Shown piece by piece: positions 40,984 to 53,812 of a DNA stretch of 64,000 nt. The notes beneath the pieces are model-generated. The model did not search any database. It worked only from the letters and a program-made list of their open reading frames with translations, and had not been told where the DNA came from. Origin of the DNA: Symbiodinium natans. Taxonomy: Eukaryota > Sar > Dinophyceae > Suessiales > Symbiodiniaceae. Within the stretch, counting starts at the first letter, position 1, and the number at the start of each line of letters is the position of its first letter. Made by a program: the position numbers and the translations under genes. The stretch covers positions 296,182-360,181 of the forward strand of contig CAJNDS010000557.1 of assembly GCA_905221605.1 (NCBI GenBank), in the 5' to 3' direction.

Positions 40984-41015
<32 letters not shown>

Positions 41016-41023
41016 CCCCCCCC
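40984..41023 (+). repeat. Poly-C tract (about 40 bp)
   Basis: 31 C, one G, then 8 C. The minus strand is a G run likely to form quadruplex structures and prone to sequencing error. Confidence 0.95.
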
Positions 41024-44000
41024 AAACAACAAAAAAAATCGCCAAAGTGCAAGCTCACAGGGGCCCCAGCGATTTCCGGCCCTTTGAAGACGGGCTTCGA
41101 GGTGAAGCCTCTGGCGAGGCTGACCTGTGCAATGCTGCCAAGCTCTGCATGCTAAACCTTTCTCAAGACTAAACCAACCAACTGGTAACCAACCTATAGA
41201 TTTGGGGCAGTTTCGGGTGCCAACGCCAACTTCAAGGCACGATATGGTCGAGCGCGCTTTGCTCGAGCCGTCCCTCTCCATCTCCTGTGAGGGTCGGCAA
41301 ACATCTCGGCACCCCGCGATTGAACAAGCAAATGTTCAGGCCACTCCCTCAATACCGGACCGCTTCAGGCCCCAGATTTTTGCATTCAGGCGCATGAGTC
41401 CCTAGTTTGCCCAAGAGGTCCTCGATCGGGTCGTCTGCATCCTGCCAGAGCGGATGCTGGGTCTGCGTCACTGGTGCAGGCAAAGGCATCTTGCAAGTCA
41501 TTCGATAAACGCCCTCAACATGGACCCCCACCACCTGCGTGTTCTCTGTTGGTTTGCCTGGGAAATCCAACAAATCAAACACGTCAAAACAATCCCAGAC
41601 AACCCTAAGACAGTCTAAGTTTCACGGCCCGATGACAACTCGAAGGCTCCCGAGGAGCATGGCACCTCGTCGGCACTGCGTCTGAATCTGTCGGGGATCC
41701 GGAGACCAAGCTTACGGCCTGCCGGCATTCGGGGGTTCGGGCCCGTTTGGGGTCCCTTGAGGTCAACTTCAAACGCGGCTTCTGGGCTCAAGAACTTAGG
41801 CTCTCTCCCTTAGCTTCGCTGGGGCCCAGGGACTTGGCCTCCTTCCCCTGCCTGGCAGCCACAAGTTCCCAGTACGCCAGTACGCGCTAGCCGAACATGC
41901 TCTCTCACCCCAGGCGCCTAAAGCCAGACAGGCCAAGGAGAGCATGGAGAGCACCATAACTTGGTTCACAAGCGCAAATCTGGCAAAGGCGAAGTAGGCG
42001 GCTTTCGGGGGATCAGCGGCCGGATTTTGAATCCTTGCCATTCACTTGCCCTGTCACACAGAAAGGTGCACAAAGCTGCACAAAGCTGCACATTGAACTC
42101 CAAGGGCACACGATCTGGCAACTTCTAGCGACTTCTGGACACTGCCAGGTTCTATCAAACACCAAAAACCTGCATCATCTGCCAAATGCCTAACTGCGAA
42201 CAAGGTTTCGAAGCTTCTTCCATCTTTTTCGGAACGCCACGGCAAAACTTTGCGCCTGAACCCTTTTCAGCCCGACATCTCCAAAGCGCGAGCCGGCCGA
42301 GGAGAAACAGCAACCAGGGCCCCCACGGCCAGCAACGAGGCAGGCCGGGATGATGAAGTTCATGATATTCCTCCAACTTTCAGGTCTTGAGACGGTCTTC
42401 CGCGAGCTCGTCATAATTTGGGCTGGTTTCATGTTTGACTCCTTGGGCTGTTGCTGTGGTCAGACGGCCCTTGCCCGAAGCGTACGCTCGTGGAACACTT
42501 CAGGAACATGAGTTGCTCGGGGACTCTTGTGCACGCTACTGTAGTAAGACACGGCCATCCCCCTTTGTGCTGTCGAAGGCGCGGCGGGACGTAGGTTTGC
42601 ACGGCTTTGGCCCTCGCTGGGTCCACTTCATCAACCCTGGGCACTCATGGTGCTCAATCTAGCTGGGGTACTGACTGGCTTCGGGCTTGCCCGAATGGTG
42701 CAAGACAAGATGGATGAGCTTCTGCTATGATAGCCCCACGCTGCAACACACCTTGGATCCAGAATATCATTCTCCAAGTCTCGTGAAACAATCCTGCCGA
42801 GCTGCAGATACAGGCAATTCCAGTTGTTGGCCGGGCAAGGTGTGCCTTACAGCTACGGGCAACACTGAACTGCAACACTGAACTGAAAGGCTGCTCCGAA
42901 GCAATGGCTGCTGCTCGAAGCATTTCGGGCGCATTTGCATTGACCCTGTCCTGACTTAGGTGCTTCAGCTTCAATTGCAAGCCTGTTTGTGCATATCCCT
43001 TCTTTCCACCCTCTTTTGCCAGGCACGACTTCAATGTCAACGCCCTTTTACCTGTTGAGGATGTTGGGGCCAAGGGGATGGCCAAAAGAAAGGGCAGATT
43101 CAACTGCAGAGCTCCAGGCCCGCCCCCATGTGCAAGGAGACCCATTGGCTTTAAGGGCTGTTTTCAGCTCGCTTCCACGGGTACATGATGTGACCGGACC
43201 ATTCGCCCTAAACTGTCTGAATCAGCCAAATTGCCGTCGGAGGCCTTGTGCCCAAGGAGCTTCAGGTTGTCGCAGAAAATCTTTGCAGAGGGCCCTCTGT
43301 GACTCTCCAACATTCTCCCGTGCCTTTGCCTGGCGGTCATCTCCTCCCCTCTCTGCTTCTTGCACTGTTGCGCTCTCCCTCCGTCTCTTGTTTCACATGT
43401 GAGAACCCCCACGTGCGTGTCCCTGGCGCCGTGGTACGAACACAGCAGGAGACAGGATCCACGAAATCACAACGTATCCTGGAGCACCCCTCACCGACAC
43501 TTGGCCTCTCCTCCCAGCTTTTTAGTTCTATTGCCCGCATCTCTAGCCATACCAGCCAGACCAGCACCATGTTGTCTTACTAGCACCATGCTGAGCATGT
43601 TTCCTGGCCTCAGTTACGGGATCCATGAGGCTGCAGCAGCCGCCCACCTGCCCAGCGGCCACACCTCGCTGCGCCCACAAGTTTCTGCATTTTCAGGGCG
43701 GAGGTGTGAAGTTCAATCCAGGCTAGCTGCTAGCTGGTTGCTGTTCAACTGTTCAACATCTGCAACCACTCCAGTCTCTCCCCACTCCAGGGCCAAAGGT
43801 TCGCTGACAGCCAAGCACACAAAACATGCCAGACATGTTGTATTGATGGCTACTTACTTTGGCGACAAGCCGCCTTGGCGCTCGTTGCAGCATTTCCTCA
43901 GCTGTTTGCCCCCCAATTATTATTACTTGAAGCCTGCGCATGGTATCCACGAATTCCTAACTGCCCATGACCTGTCCAAGAGAATCCAAGACGACAAGTG

Positions 44001-44957
44001 CATGACAGCACGAGTCGTGATGACAAGAACGAAATTGCAGGCGAGGCTCAAGTTGTCCCCCAGGTAGGCTGCCTTGGTTGCCGGGGCATCAGAACTCGGG
44101 CAGGCTAGCGTGCTGTAAGGTGCCCGGCACGCAGAAGAGGCATGAAGAGGGGACATCGATAACTACCAGTGAAAGCCCGTCGTTTCATTCTGACGAGATA
44201 ACCTGTAGCCAGAGGAGCATAGCTGGAGCCCCCCATCTCTGTCTTGTAGGAGACGGGAAGATACCTGAATTTGGGATCCAAAACTTGAAAGCTTCTGCTC
44301 TTCAGAATAGAGGGGCTGGTGCAGCAGAGTAAAGAATGCCGGCAAAGAGGTTTCCCGTCTTAGCCTCCGACCAATTCTGCATCGTGTAAAACCTGGCGCG
44401 ACAGGCCACTGCGGGTGTTGCATTCGCATGGAAACGATTGCTTGCTCCATATTTTAGAGGGTTTCTCTCGATTACCACTAGATTGTCAATGCAAACCCAA
44501 ACTACGTGCATTTCCTAAAAAAGCTTCCTCCTCCTCATGTCCTTTACATATTGCACCTCCATGCCTCCATATGATGATGACGAAAACACTCATCATCGGA
44601 AGCAAGCTTGCCGGCTCCAGGGATGAGGAGACCACGGGACCAGGGGATGACGGGACCAGGAGACCGGGCGGTCCTGCCTCCAAAAAATGGAACTTATCCC
44701 AACTTATTCCTTCCCCCTCCTTCAGCCCGTTCAGTTGCTGTGCCTGAGGCGGCCATCCAAGCTTCCACGAACCTGCCAGTTTAATCTGAGGAAGTCTGAA
44801 GGCTTACAAAAGCTGACAAGTCCGACGCGCTCGCGGAACCGTTTATACACGCAAAGCCTCAACAACATCCCTTAACAGCAGTCGAAGGTGTTGGGATGGC
44901 TGCTGGCTCGGAGCTGAAGGCATCTCATGACTCAAGGGCCCCTGAACACCTTAAACG

Positions 44958-45013
44958 TTTAGGGTTTAGGGTTTAGGGTTTAGGGTTTAGGGTTTAGGGT
45001 TTAGGGTTTAGGG
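44958..45013 (+). repeat. Interstitial telomeric repeat, eight perfect TTTAGGG units
   Basis: 56 bp, eight uninterrupted copies of TTTAGGG, the telomere unit reported for dinoflagellates and plants. The flanks are non-repetitive. Confidence 0.95.
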
Positions 45014-45562
45014 TTGAACTCTCCTTGCCTCCAGGTCCACGGCGCAGCGAGTCGATGTCTGCTCGCGGCAGGTGACATTGGTAAACCTTACATGCTCTGC
45101 CTTTTTATCTCGAGCAGACGTGGGGTTTGCGGATCCAAGTGGACTTGACCGAAGATTCATCCCAACCGTGTCTCCAATCCTGTCCAGCTCTTGGGTCTGC
45201 CAAGATGCATTGCAATGGAGCACGTGCCCTCGGACCAGCCCCCGGCTGCAGTCTCCAGCGTGTAGACAAACAAGCCGCATCTTGGAGCGCGAAAGGGGGG
45301 AGAGTGAGGTGCAGCAAGCTTAACTGTAGCTTCTTGTGCTGGCTTGTGACATTCTAGCCTTCCGCTGACCAGTTGCTTGTCCTTTCTCTTTCCTCTCCAC
45401 AAGACGTGCCACGGCTTCAACACCAAGTTTCCCACTTGTGCTTCGGGAGAACAATTTCGCTCTTCGTTATCCCTCAGGGATCAGGTTTTGCCATCAAGTC
45501 CTTTAGGAGTCCTCAGACTCTACCGGCTCTTGCTTGCTTGCTAGGCGTATGACCCCTGTGAG

Positions 45563-45622
45563 GGGGCCGCCCCGAGGGGAACGCACGACAGAGTTTGTCG
45601 GTGTGAGATTGGTGCTGGTGGA

Positions 45623-45657
<35 letters not shown>

Positions 45658-45734
45658 GCACGCATAGCCCCCCCCGAAGGGAAGGCCGCCCCGAGGGGCG
45701 CGCGACGTCCGAGGGTCCGTCTGATCGGAAGGTC

Positions 45735-45770
<36 letters not shown>
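45563..45770 (+). repeat. Duplicated GGCCGCCCCGAGGGG plus (CT)n block
   Basis: GGCCGCCCCGAGGGG with a CT tract downstream occurs twice (CT tracts at 45625-45655 and 45737-45769), about 115 bp apart. It is a compound tandem duplication. Confidence 0.85.
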
Positions 45771-45772
<2 letters not shown>

Positions 45773-48700
45773 TGTCACTGGTTTTTTTGCTAGGCCCCCT
45801 TTGAGTATTCTCAGGGTTTGCGCCCCTAGGGGTCATTTGGATTCAACTTGTCTAGGGGTTAGTGTTTGCCTTGTGTTCCATGACGAATTTTCGGGGTCTA
45901 GGGCACGCCACCAGCCATGACGTCATTTCGTTTTTGGATGTTTTGGGCGTGGGTCTTGATTGCCACAAGCCGTCGCGGGTTCATCGCGTAGAGCGTGCCA
46001 GCCTGTAGGTTTGCAGCTGGCTTCTCCGCACTTGTTGTGTGCGGTCCGCGGTGACGTTGGCCAAGGCTAAGGTGCGGCTGATGATGCCCACGAGGTGTTG
46101 GAAGCTGCGGCTGGCGGTGGACGCGGAATCGGCTCCTTTTTTGCCCCGATAAGGCCCCAAGATCGCCCCAAGGGTTTGGTCGCCGGGACTTTGCCATCAG
46201 CTCTAGCGCTTGTCATGGCCTCGCAGTCAAGGCTAAGAGGCTTGCCGGCCCATCATCAAAATTCAGGGTTCAGGATGTGCTTCTCCAATGTGCCGCCGTT
46301 CGCTTCTCGGGTTGAGGTTGCGGATGTGTGTGGATGTGGATGTCCCGGTCAAGGCACCACTCGCTCGCCGGGAATCCGCTTCGGGGTTTCAAGTTGAGGG
46401 AGAAGGGTGCAGGGTCGGCAATCGCGCATTCTGAGATCCATTTGAGCCTGTAGCACCGAACAGCTCGAATAACCGACACTTCCAATATCTGAAGCTACCA
46501 CCATCGAAAAGCGGCAGAAAATCACCTCACGCTGAGGCAGCACAAGCCGTCCGGTTCAGACCTGCCTTCTGACACGCTCCATGCGTTGTTCGAGCTTAAG
46601 TTGGGATCATTCTAGGACAACTTCGCAGCCACTGATGTCGACTTCATGTCTTTCTTTTCGGTGTAAAGTTTGGATGGGTTGCACTTCAGTTTCGTTTTGC
46701 TGAAAAGGCTCACATGACTTGAGCGGGCCGAGCTTTTTGGCTCGATCTGTCCACAGAAGAAAGGCCGCTGCTCCCAGCTTAAAGACCCCGATTCCTCGAC
46801 CTAGTTCGGTCCTCATGGCTCAAGTCGAGCAGCTTGGGATGTTCAGGTCATTCAGCTTGCTGGCAATAAGGTCTCATAGCGGGGGTTTCGACTCTACCGT
46901 GCATGCGAGGATGCGCTGCGATCGCTTACATTCATCCAGCCAAGCCCGTGAAGACAATCTACATCCATTGATTGAACCAAACGGACAACAAAGTATTACA
47001 AGTTTCCAAGTCATCCTTACTTCTGCTTAAGTTGCGTTGCTAGCCTTAAGGGGGGAGTGGCTGGAAGCCGCCAGCAAGCCGACGACGGGTAAACGGTGTG
47101 AAATCGCATGCCACGGAGGCGCACGCCACGGCAAAACCAAACCAAAGTTGGAACTAACCATGCTGCCGGACAGTTGTAAGTTGACGGTTGCAGCTGTTCT
47201 CGAAGCCTGAAGCCTATCAATCCTCTTGGATTCTTGGGTGCGTGGTGCAGCCAAGGGGCATCAGGAGCTCCAAGAAACAGAGCGACGACATCCAGACTCT
47301 CATGAGGGACTTGCGCCCAACCTTTCGCTGCACCTCCAGGCAAAATTCTCTGACCATTCTCTCAGGACTCACCATCTCTATGCATCTCTATGCATCCGTC
47401 AAGAGTCCAGGGCTTAGGAGACATGCTACCATCTACGAAGCCATACACGAATCATCCGTTCCCACCTTCTTTTCTTCGGGCGCCTGCAGTGCCAAATCCA
47501 GCCTGGTGGGCGTGGCAATCTCTGGGTTGGTGCTGGCTTTCAACTCTCCTACTTCACCCAGCACTGATCTAACGTGGTTTTCCCAGTTGTCGACACAAAT
47601 GCAGCTGCGGCGGCAAATCGGTGGCACGCATTGCTTCTGACAGCGTCAGGCCCCCGTTCCGCAAGCTCTCGAACTTGTTCGGCGCATGAGAAAGCGCCTG
47701 CAAGGATGACTCAGGCTGAGCTTCTCATTGGAAGGGCAAGGCAAGTTGCAATGTCTGTGGACGCACTCAACACATGTAATTTTGGGGAGCTCCAAGAAAA
47801 CCCTGAGCTTTGGGGCATGCTGCTGTTGCGCTATATGTTGCGCAGTTTTCGATGTTATATAGACGGCAGGAAAGAAAACAGAGCTCAGACAGACTTCCAT
47901 GTTCATTTCCCCACCCCCGTCCCTCCCCCTGTTATTGGAACCCTGGCGGTTAGAGGCTTGCTTATCCTTACCACTTATCCAACAGTCGAGGCTGTAAGCA
48001 GACTTTTGAGTATGGCACCGGTTGCTGAACTTATGTTGTGCCTGTGCTAAGTCAGACTTGCAGTGGGAGATTGCTTACTTGAGCTCGATCAACGCCCTCA
48101 GTACTTTCTCATGCTAGCGTTGAAAGTGCTGCTATACTTTGGCGGTGCCCAATGGAACTTGCGGAAAGAACGGCTTTCCGGGCAAGCTTAGGCCGCTTAG
48201 GTTTCCTCCACCCGTAAACCAGCAATGTGGGATTGTCATGGAACTTTCGCGCATACTTGTCTATGTTCGATGCGCAGGCAGCGGGGTACTTGGAAGATCA
48301 TGAGAATGATGAAGCAGCGATATCGGCATCTAAGATTATCGGCAAGGGAATTTATTTGAGCAGTGGCCACAAGTTCCCCAAAACTGAACTACAGAAAAGG
48401 CTCACTCAGTATGGCCAGAGCGTGGCAGTAACATTCAGTGACATTCAGTATCATAGACACAGGCCTATGCCCAGACTTTCTGAGAGTGGCCTTTCTAAGC
48501 GTGTCCGAGAGGGCAGGTACATGTGATGGCAGGATTCACGCAAAGTTTCGGTCACTTCACATGCAGTCTCGATGCATTCAAGTACAAACAGACAAGGCAC
48601 GATGCACGCTGAAGCCCGCTGAAGGACGGGCGTGAGCTTCTTACATTTCTCTGATTAGGCCCTTAAGTTTAGCCCACGGAGGCCCCCACCCCCCCCCTCC

Positions 48701-51700
48701 CCCCCGCTTTCGCTATGACTCTGAAGAGAGGCGGGATGACTCAACAAAATCTCAAAACCGTGCTGGGTTGCTACATTTTCGCTCTCGATAAGTTCAAGGC
48801 CATGGCTGATGGAATTCGCCTACAGGGCCTACATCTTGCCATGTTGCCCCCGGCCTTCAGGATCCTGAGCTTGGCACAGTGTAGCCACAGTATGTGCACG
48901 GGGTGGCTCTTTTTGGGGCCAAGTCAGATCAGTTTTGTCACCGCATCCCCGTGGCTACACTGCCCAAGAAACAATGCTGACTGTCATGCTTTCCAGACAA
49001 TCCTCATTCTCAGGTGACCTTACAGAACAATGCACATAAGGAGTGCGGGGGTTCTGGGGTTGTGCAGAAAGTTCGCCATCGAAGAGATTCAAACCCTTCA
49101 TCATCGCTATGTGCACTACGCAGTATACATGATGTGGAATGGTCTCGTAAACGGACACCAAAACCTTGATCAAACCTTGACTTGAACCAAAGAAAAATGA
49201 CTGAAAAGGCCTTCACAGCAACTATTGATTTATTGTAGCCAGGCAGCATGCTGCCATTGGCGTGGCTGGGCACCTTCAATGCCTCTTCAGGGGTTCAACG
49301 ACGGATTCAGAAACTGCAGATTTCCTGCCGCTTCTCCCCCGGAATCGACCACTTCAGCAGGGGTAAGTAGCTAGAGTAATCTAGGGAGGCGAGAGTGCAG
49401 ACACAAGTAAGGAATGTTCAGAAGACACAGAATGGCAAAGCCCCACTCTCGGAAAGAGGCCATGGCATCCCCAACAGACTGCAAACTAAAACCATTCAGC
49501 ATATATTAAAGGAGAGTTAAGTCGAACAAAGACGCTGAGGATCTACCCCCGTCCGGATTTGTTTGGAAAATGGTGCCAACGATCCCGGCTTGAGATTCCC
49601 CAACAACCTTTGGGCAAGAGGCCCCGGATGCCCCCAACTTCCTTCGAGACCGCCTTTCAGACCATTCAGGGTAAAAAGGTGGCTGAGCCATCTGTTCAGC
49701 TTGGCCTGAGAGAAGTTTGCGGAGACTTGGGGGGGACATCCCCAAGTGGAAAGAAGTCACCTCGAAGATTAGGCCCCGGAACCCACTCACCAGGGAAGCG
49801 TTGCCGACTGTAGCGCACCCAACCATCAAGCAAACCACCAAGAGGACGCGTAAGCCCAAAACAGACTTGTGCATCCTGCTGCCTCAGGCGGCTTCGTTTT
49901 GCCGAAGAGGCTTGTGCCAGCGACGCATCCCCCCCAAGGTCACATGCAGCCTTTTTTTTGGAAAGTCCAACGGCGCCGGAGGCTTCCGATTCTTAAGCTC
50001 TTGAGCATTCCAGCAAGCCATACCTTCTGATCCCATCCCACCTCACGCATGAGCGGATACTTTTGGAGGACGCCGAGGAGCTCATCGCGCGCAGCAACCT
50101 TTGGCGGCTTCGAGCTGTCGCTTTTGTTGCTCGTCTATCCGGCTTGTTCTTGGGGCTCAAGCACTTTCCTGGCCGACTGAAGCTTGTGCCCCAGGATCTC
50201 CCGAGCAGGCAGGGCTGCTGAGATGCAAGCAAAAAAGCTGGTCTTGTAAATTCAGGCCTGGCTGCGAGTTTCTCTTCACTCTCCTCGTGGCTGCTCACAT
50301 AACTGCCCGCATAACTGACCACCTGGGTACCGGCGAGGGCCGGCAGGGTGCAGCGTTCTTCCCCATCCCCCCTTGTGGTGGCGGTTGGTGTTTATGGTTT
50401 AGGGTCTATAGCGGTTTAGGCTTCTTCGCACTCACACTCACACCCTGGGTTTTAGGGTTTTTGGGGCGTTCAGGGTTCTTCTGCGTTTCCTTACGTTTTT
50501 TCCAATGAGCATGACTGAGCTCCCGACGAACAAGAATAAATTACAGGCTATACGTCAGTGAGACCAAACAAGAAAAGTTGAGACCTGCAGCTCCGTATAG
50601 CTCCGTGTATCCGGACAGAAGAGAAAATACCCCGAGCAATTACCAAGAGAGGCCGAAGCCTGGAGTGATTCACGTGAAGGGCGGCGATCTGGATAAAGCT
50701 TGAGCTTTGACTTGCGTTTCTTTACGTATTTCTCTTAAAGACTTGTTAGGGTTTGGGTGTGCGTGCGATTGCGTCTGGGTTTTGGGGTTGGGTGGTGGGG
50801 GGGCGAGTGTGTATGCCTGCACATGCCTGCACACAAGTGCAGCACGCAAACCACGGACCCTGGTGTGTAAGCCTGGGCTAGCAAGCCGGCACATACAGTT
50901 TCGGTATCGATTGGGTTTGGCGCCTTCATCATGCCATGCCTGAGTGATGGCCCTTGCAACTGAAATCTGGTGCTGCCACGGTGGCAGTTGTGGCAGTTGT
51001 TGCTCGCGTGATAGCCGGCGACCTCCTGTCACAGCACGGGAATGCAACCCCTCCTGACGCTGCAAAATAGTGTGCGAAAATGCTCGCCTTTCAATCGCGT
51101 TTTCAGTGTGGAAATTTCAAACTTGAATTTCAAACAATCAAGTCCGGCTTGCAAGCGAGAAAATGCTGCCCCTAAACGCATTTGAAAAGAATCACCTTTT
51201 CGGCGAGCCCTTTGAGGTTGAGACGCCCTCACCCTGAACACGACTCACACAACTCTCGGCCTGGCTTCCTCGTCCATCACCTACGCCATAGCAGGGCCTG
51301 GGGCGGAACTTCTGCCGCCCCTGAAACCTATCAGACCTATCAGTGATGGATTCGGGCTGCGTCTACTACATGGCGACTACATGTGAAGGCCCAAGATGTG
51401 AGGCACCACGGCTTAGAACCGTTCCATGACCTGAAGGCGTCCCATACACACTTTCTAACTTCGATGACGCAACATCGACTCCACCAAAATTCTGGATTGA
51501 CCTCCTGTAGCTCTGCTGGCATATGTGGCGCCTGGCGCCAGCTGACAGGGTTCAAGGGTTCTATCTGAGGCTTCCATACGCAAAACAGGAACTCTGGCCA
51601 TCCGTGTGGCCTGGTCGTGCAAGTGAAACGGGATCGCTGGAGGCAGAGTGCACCAAGGCCGGGGTTTGTGGCACTTCGAAGTGAGGAGCATCGGCATCAC

Positions 51701-53563
51701 AGTTGCAAGTACGGTTACGAAACCACGCCTTTCCATTCGATTCTTCAGCGTTGAGAGTTGAGACGTGATTGTGCTTCTGAGACAAAAAAGGACTCCGGTC
51801 CTGGCCCCTATAGGTTTGCCATGGGTGTGACAGACAAATACAAGCTTCGAAGGGAAGGGACCCAGAGACATCCACATCCACACAATCTAGGCGACGTTCC
51901 AGCGCCCTAACCTCATATGCAAATCCGCAACTTTGCTCGGCCGCGCACTGAGCGGCACGGCACTTGCAGTCACCACAGGCACCTGCCGCAACCACAACCC
52001 AAACACACCGCAAGACTCGGAATGCAGCTGATTTCAACTACTGCGTCCTGACGAGTTGATTCCTTCAGAACAGAGTCATGTGAAGACATTCCTCTTTGCA
52101 CGGGCTGCAGGCAGGCTTCCAACCGCCTGACCCTTACACGCGATCTTTGTCGACTGTTCGTGTACAAACCCACTCACAGTCCCGTCCTTTTCAAACCCTC
52201 TTGACACTGCAAACTCTGAAAGGCCAGTCGCAGCTGCCAAAAAGAATGTGCCCTGGCGTAGTCCAAGCGCGGCACTGGCTGTGGTGGGGACACGCTTGGA
52301 GCTACCTTGTTGTCCACTTGCGTGTCTTCCCATGGGATGTTCAGTGCAAGTGCCCTAGACCCTGAACCCTAAACCCTAAACCCTTTTTTCCATCTGGGCT
52401 GGGTGGGGATTGCCAAACCCTAAATTTTTAAAATCTATTGCATCACTTCGAGCAAAGGGTCCCGGGTGACCAAACCCATGGCTGGGTGCTCCAGAGGGCC
52501 CAGGACCTCCAATATTTTGGAGACTCATTAGGGCTGGGGTGGCCCCGGGAAAAAGGGGGGTGATTACTGATTACTGTTGCAACTCAAAGTTTCAACGCAG
52601 GTGGGCAAATGATTCTGCACGGCCCGGAGGCGATCTGAAAGCAAGGATCCCTGACACCCAGCTGGGAACTGGCAAACAAGCTTCAGGGAGCAAGGGCAAG
52701 TTTCTTGCAAGTCTGTGGGCATCCCTCTTAGCTGCGGGCGATACTCCTGTGGGAGCTTGTCAATCCCCTCCGGAAGCAGTTGTCTGCGTGTGGCACTAAG
52801 AATGCTATGTGTCCGCATCGGGGAAGGGCAAATGGGCAAAGTCCAACGACAAGGGACATGAAGGCAAACTGGAACTTCTATGTTGGTTGACTCTTCAAGA
52901 CTCCAACAAGTAATGTGCACAAGCATCGTGACGAAGCATGTGCCACAGAAAAGAGAACAGCGAGGTGGATGACCGTCGGGACTTCAAAGACTTTGCTGAA
53001 ACCACGGCCTCCAGCTCGCAGGAAGCTGCAGGCCGTCCTCGAAGATTCTTCGGCGTGGGCTTAGGCTCTGTGATGAAAGCTTCCGAATTTGGCTGCTGCG
53101 GATCCCAAGTGGTTGAACTTCGCTGGTCTGCTGCTGGTCAACGTAGCGGCACAGTTGAACCATGAACTGGGAGCAATGACAAGAAACACGGAGACTCGTT
53201 CAGTTAAAACTGCGTTCATCGGCTGTTGGGTTGCGGTCCTGGCTCCAGGAGACTGCTCGCACCGGGCTCCAGCATCGGGTGGGTGCCACATGTGCAATCA
53301 CCTCGCGGTCACATGAACTTGGTGCTTTGATTCCGGTGCCGAGTGCCAGTAGTGTCTAACAGCGGCTCACAGCTAAGCACTGCCTGACAACACCTTGCCT
53401 GGACATGATGTGCGGAAAATTCATGAATCGCGTGTGCAGTTTCGGCAGACACATTTGAAGCGAGTTTTGTGCGGCTGTGCTGGATCAACTCGGCAATCAT
53501 ATTTTAGGGCCGAGGGCTCGGACGGCACCGAGAAAGGTCTGTCGAAATGTCATGACTCAAAAA

Positions 53564-53576
<13 letters not shown>

Positions 53577-53608
<32 letters not shown>
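53577..53608 (+). repeat. (AC)n microsatellite
   Basis: 32 bp of uninterrupted AC. Confidence 0.95.
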
Positions 53609-53610
<2 letters not shown>

Positions 53611-53737
53611 CCCAGACGAGGCCCAAGTACACCATAAGACACTTGCGATAGCTGATGGGCAGCAGCTTCTGAACATTGCTGAACACTGGAACATCACTAG
53701 TCGTGGCCAGTCATGGCTTTGCGGCTGCCTGTGCTGT

Positions 53738-53812
53738 CCGGGCTGGCGAGCACACGCGAGGGGCTGGAGAGCTCACGCGCGGGGCCGGAGAGCGCATGCG
53801 AGGGACACCTCA
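53738..53812 (+). repeat. GC-rich minisatellite, about 25-bp unit, three copies
   Basis: Three variants of GGCTGGMGAGCNCACGCGMGG follow each other, differing by a few bases per copy. Confidence 0.7.

Larger units (their letters stand above)
38831..44957. other. Interval without a supportable gene
   Basis: Contains a 30-bp tandem duplication at 40024-40083, a 31-base C run at 40984-41014, and ORFs without recognisable domains. Confidence 0.4.

Noticed and set aside
40685-41155. 156-aa ORF with a poly-Pro run
   Set aside because: The run comes from the C homopolymer, whose length is unreliable, and the flanks show no domain.
45503-45778. ORFs with long Arg-Glu or Ser-Leu runs
   Set aside because: Translations of (CT)n/(GA)n microsatellites.
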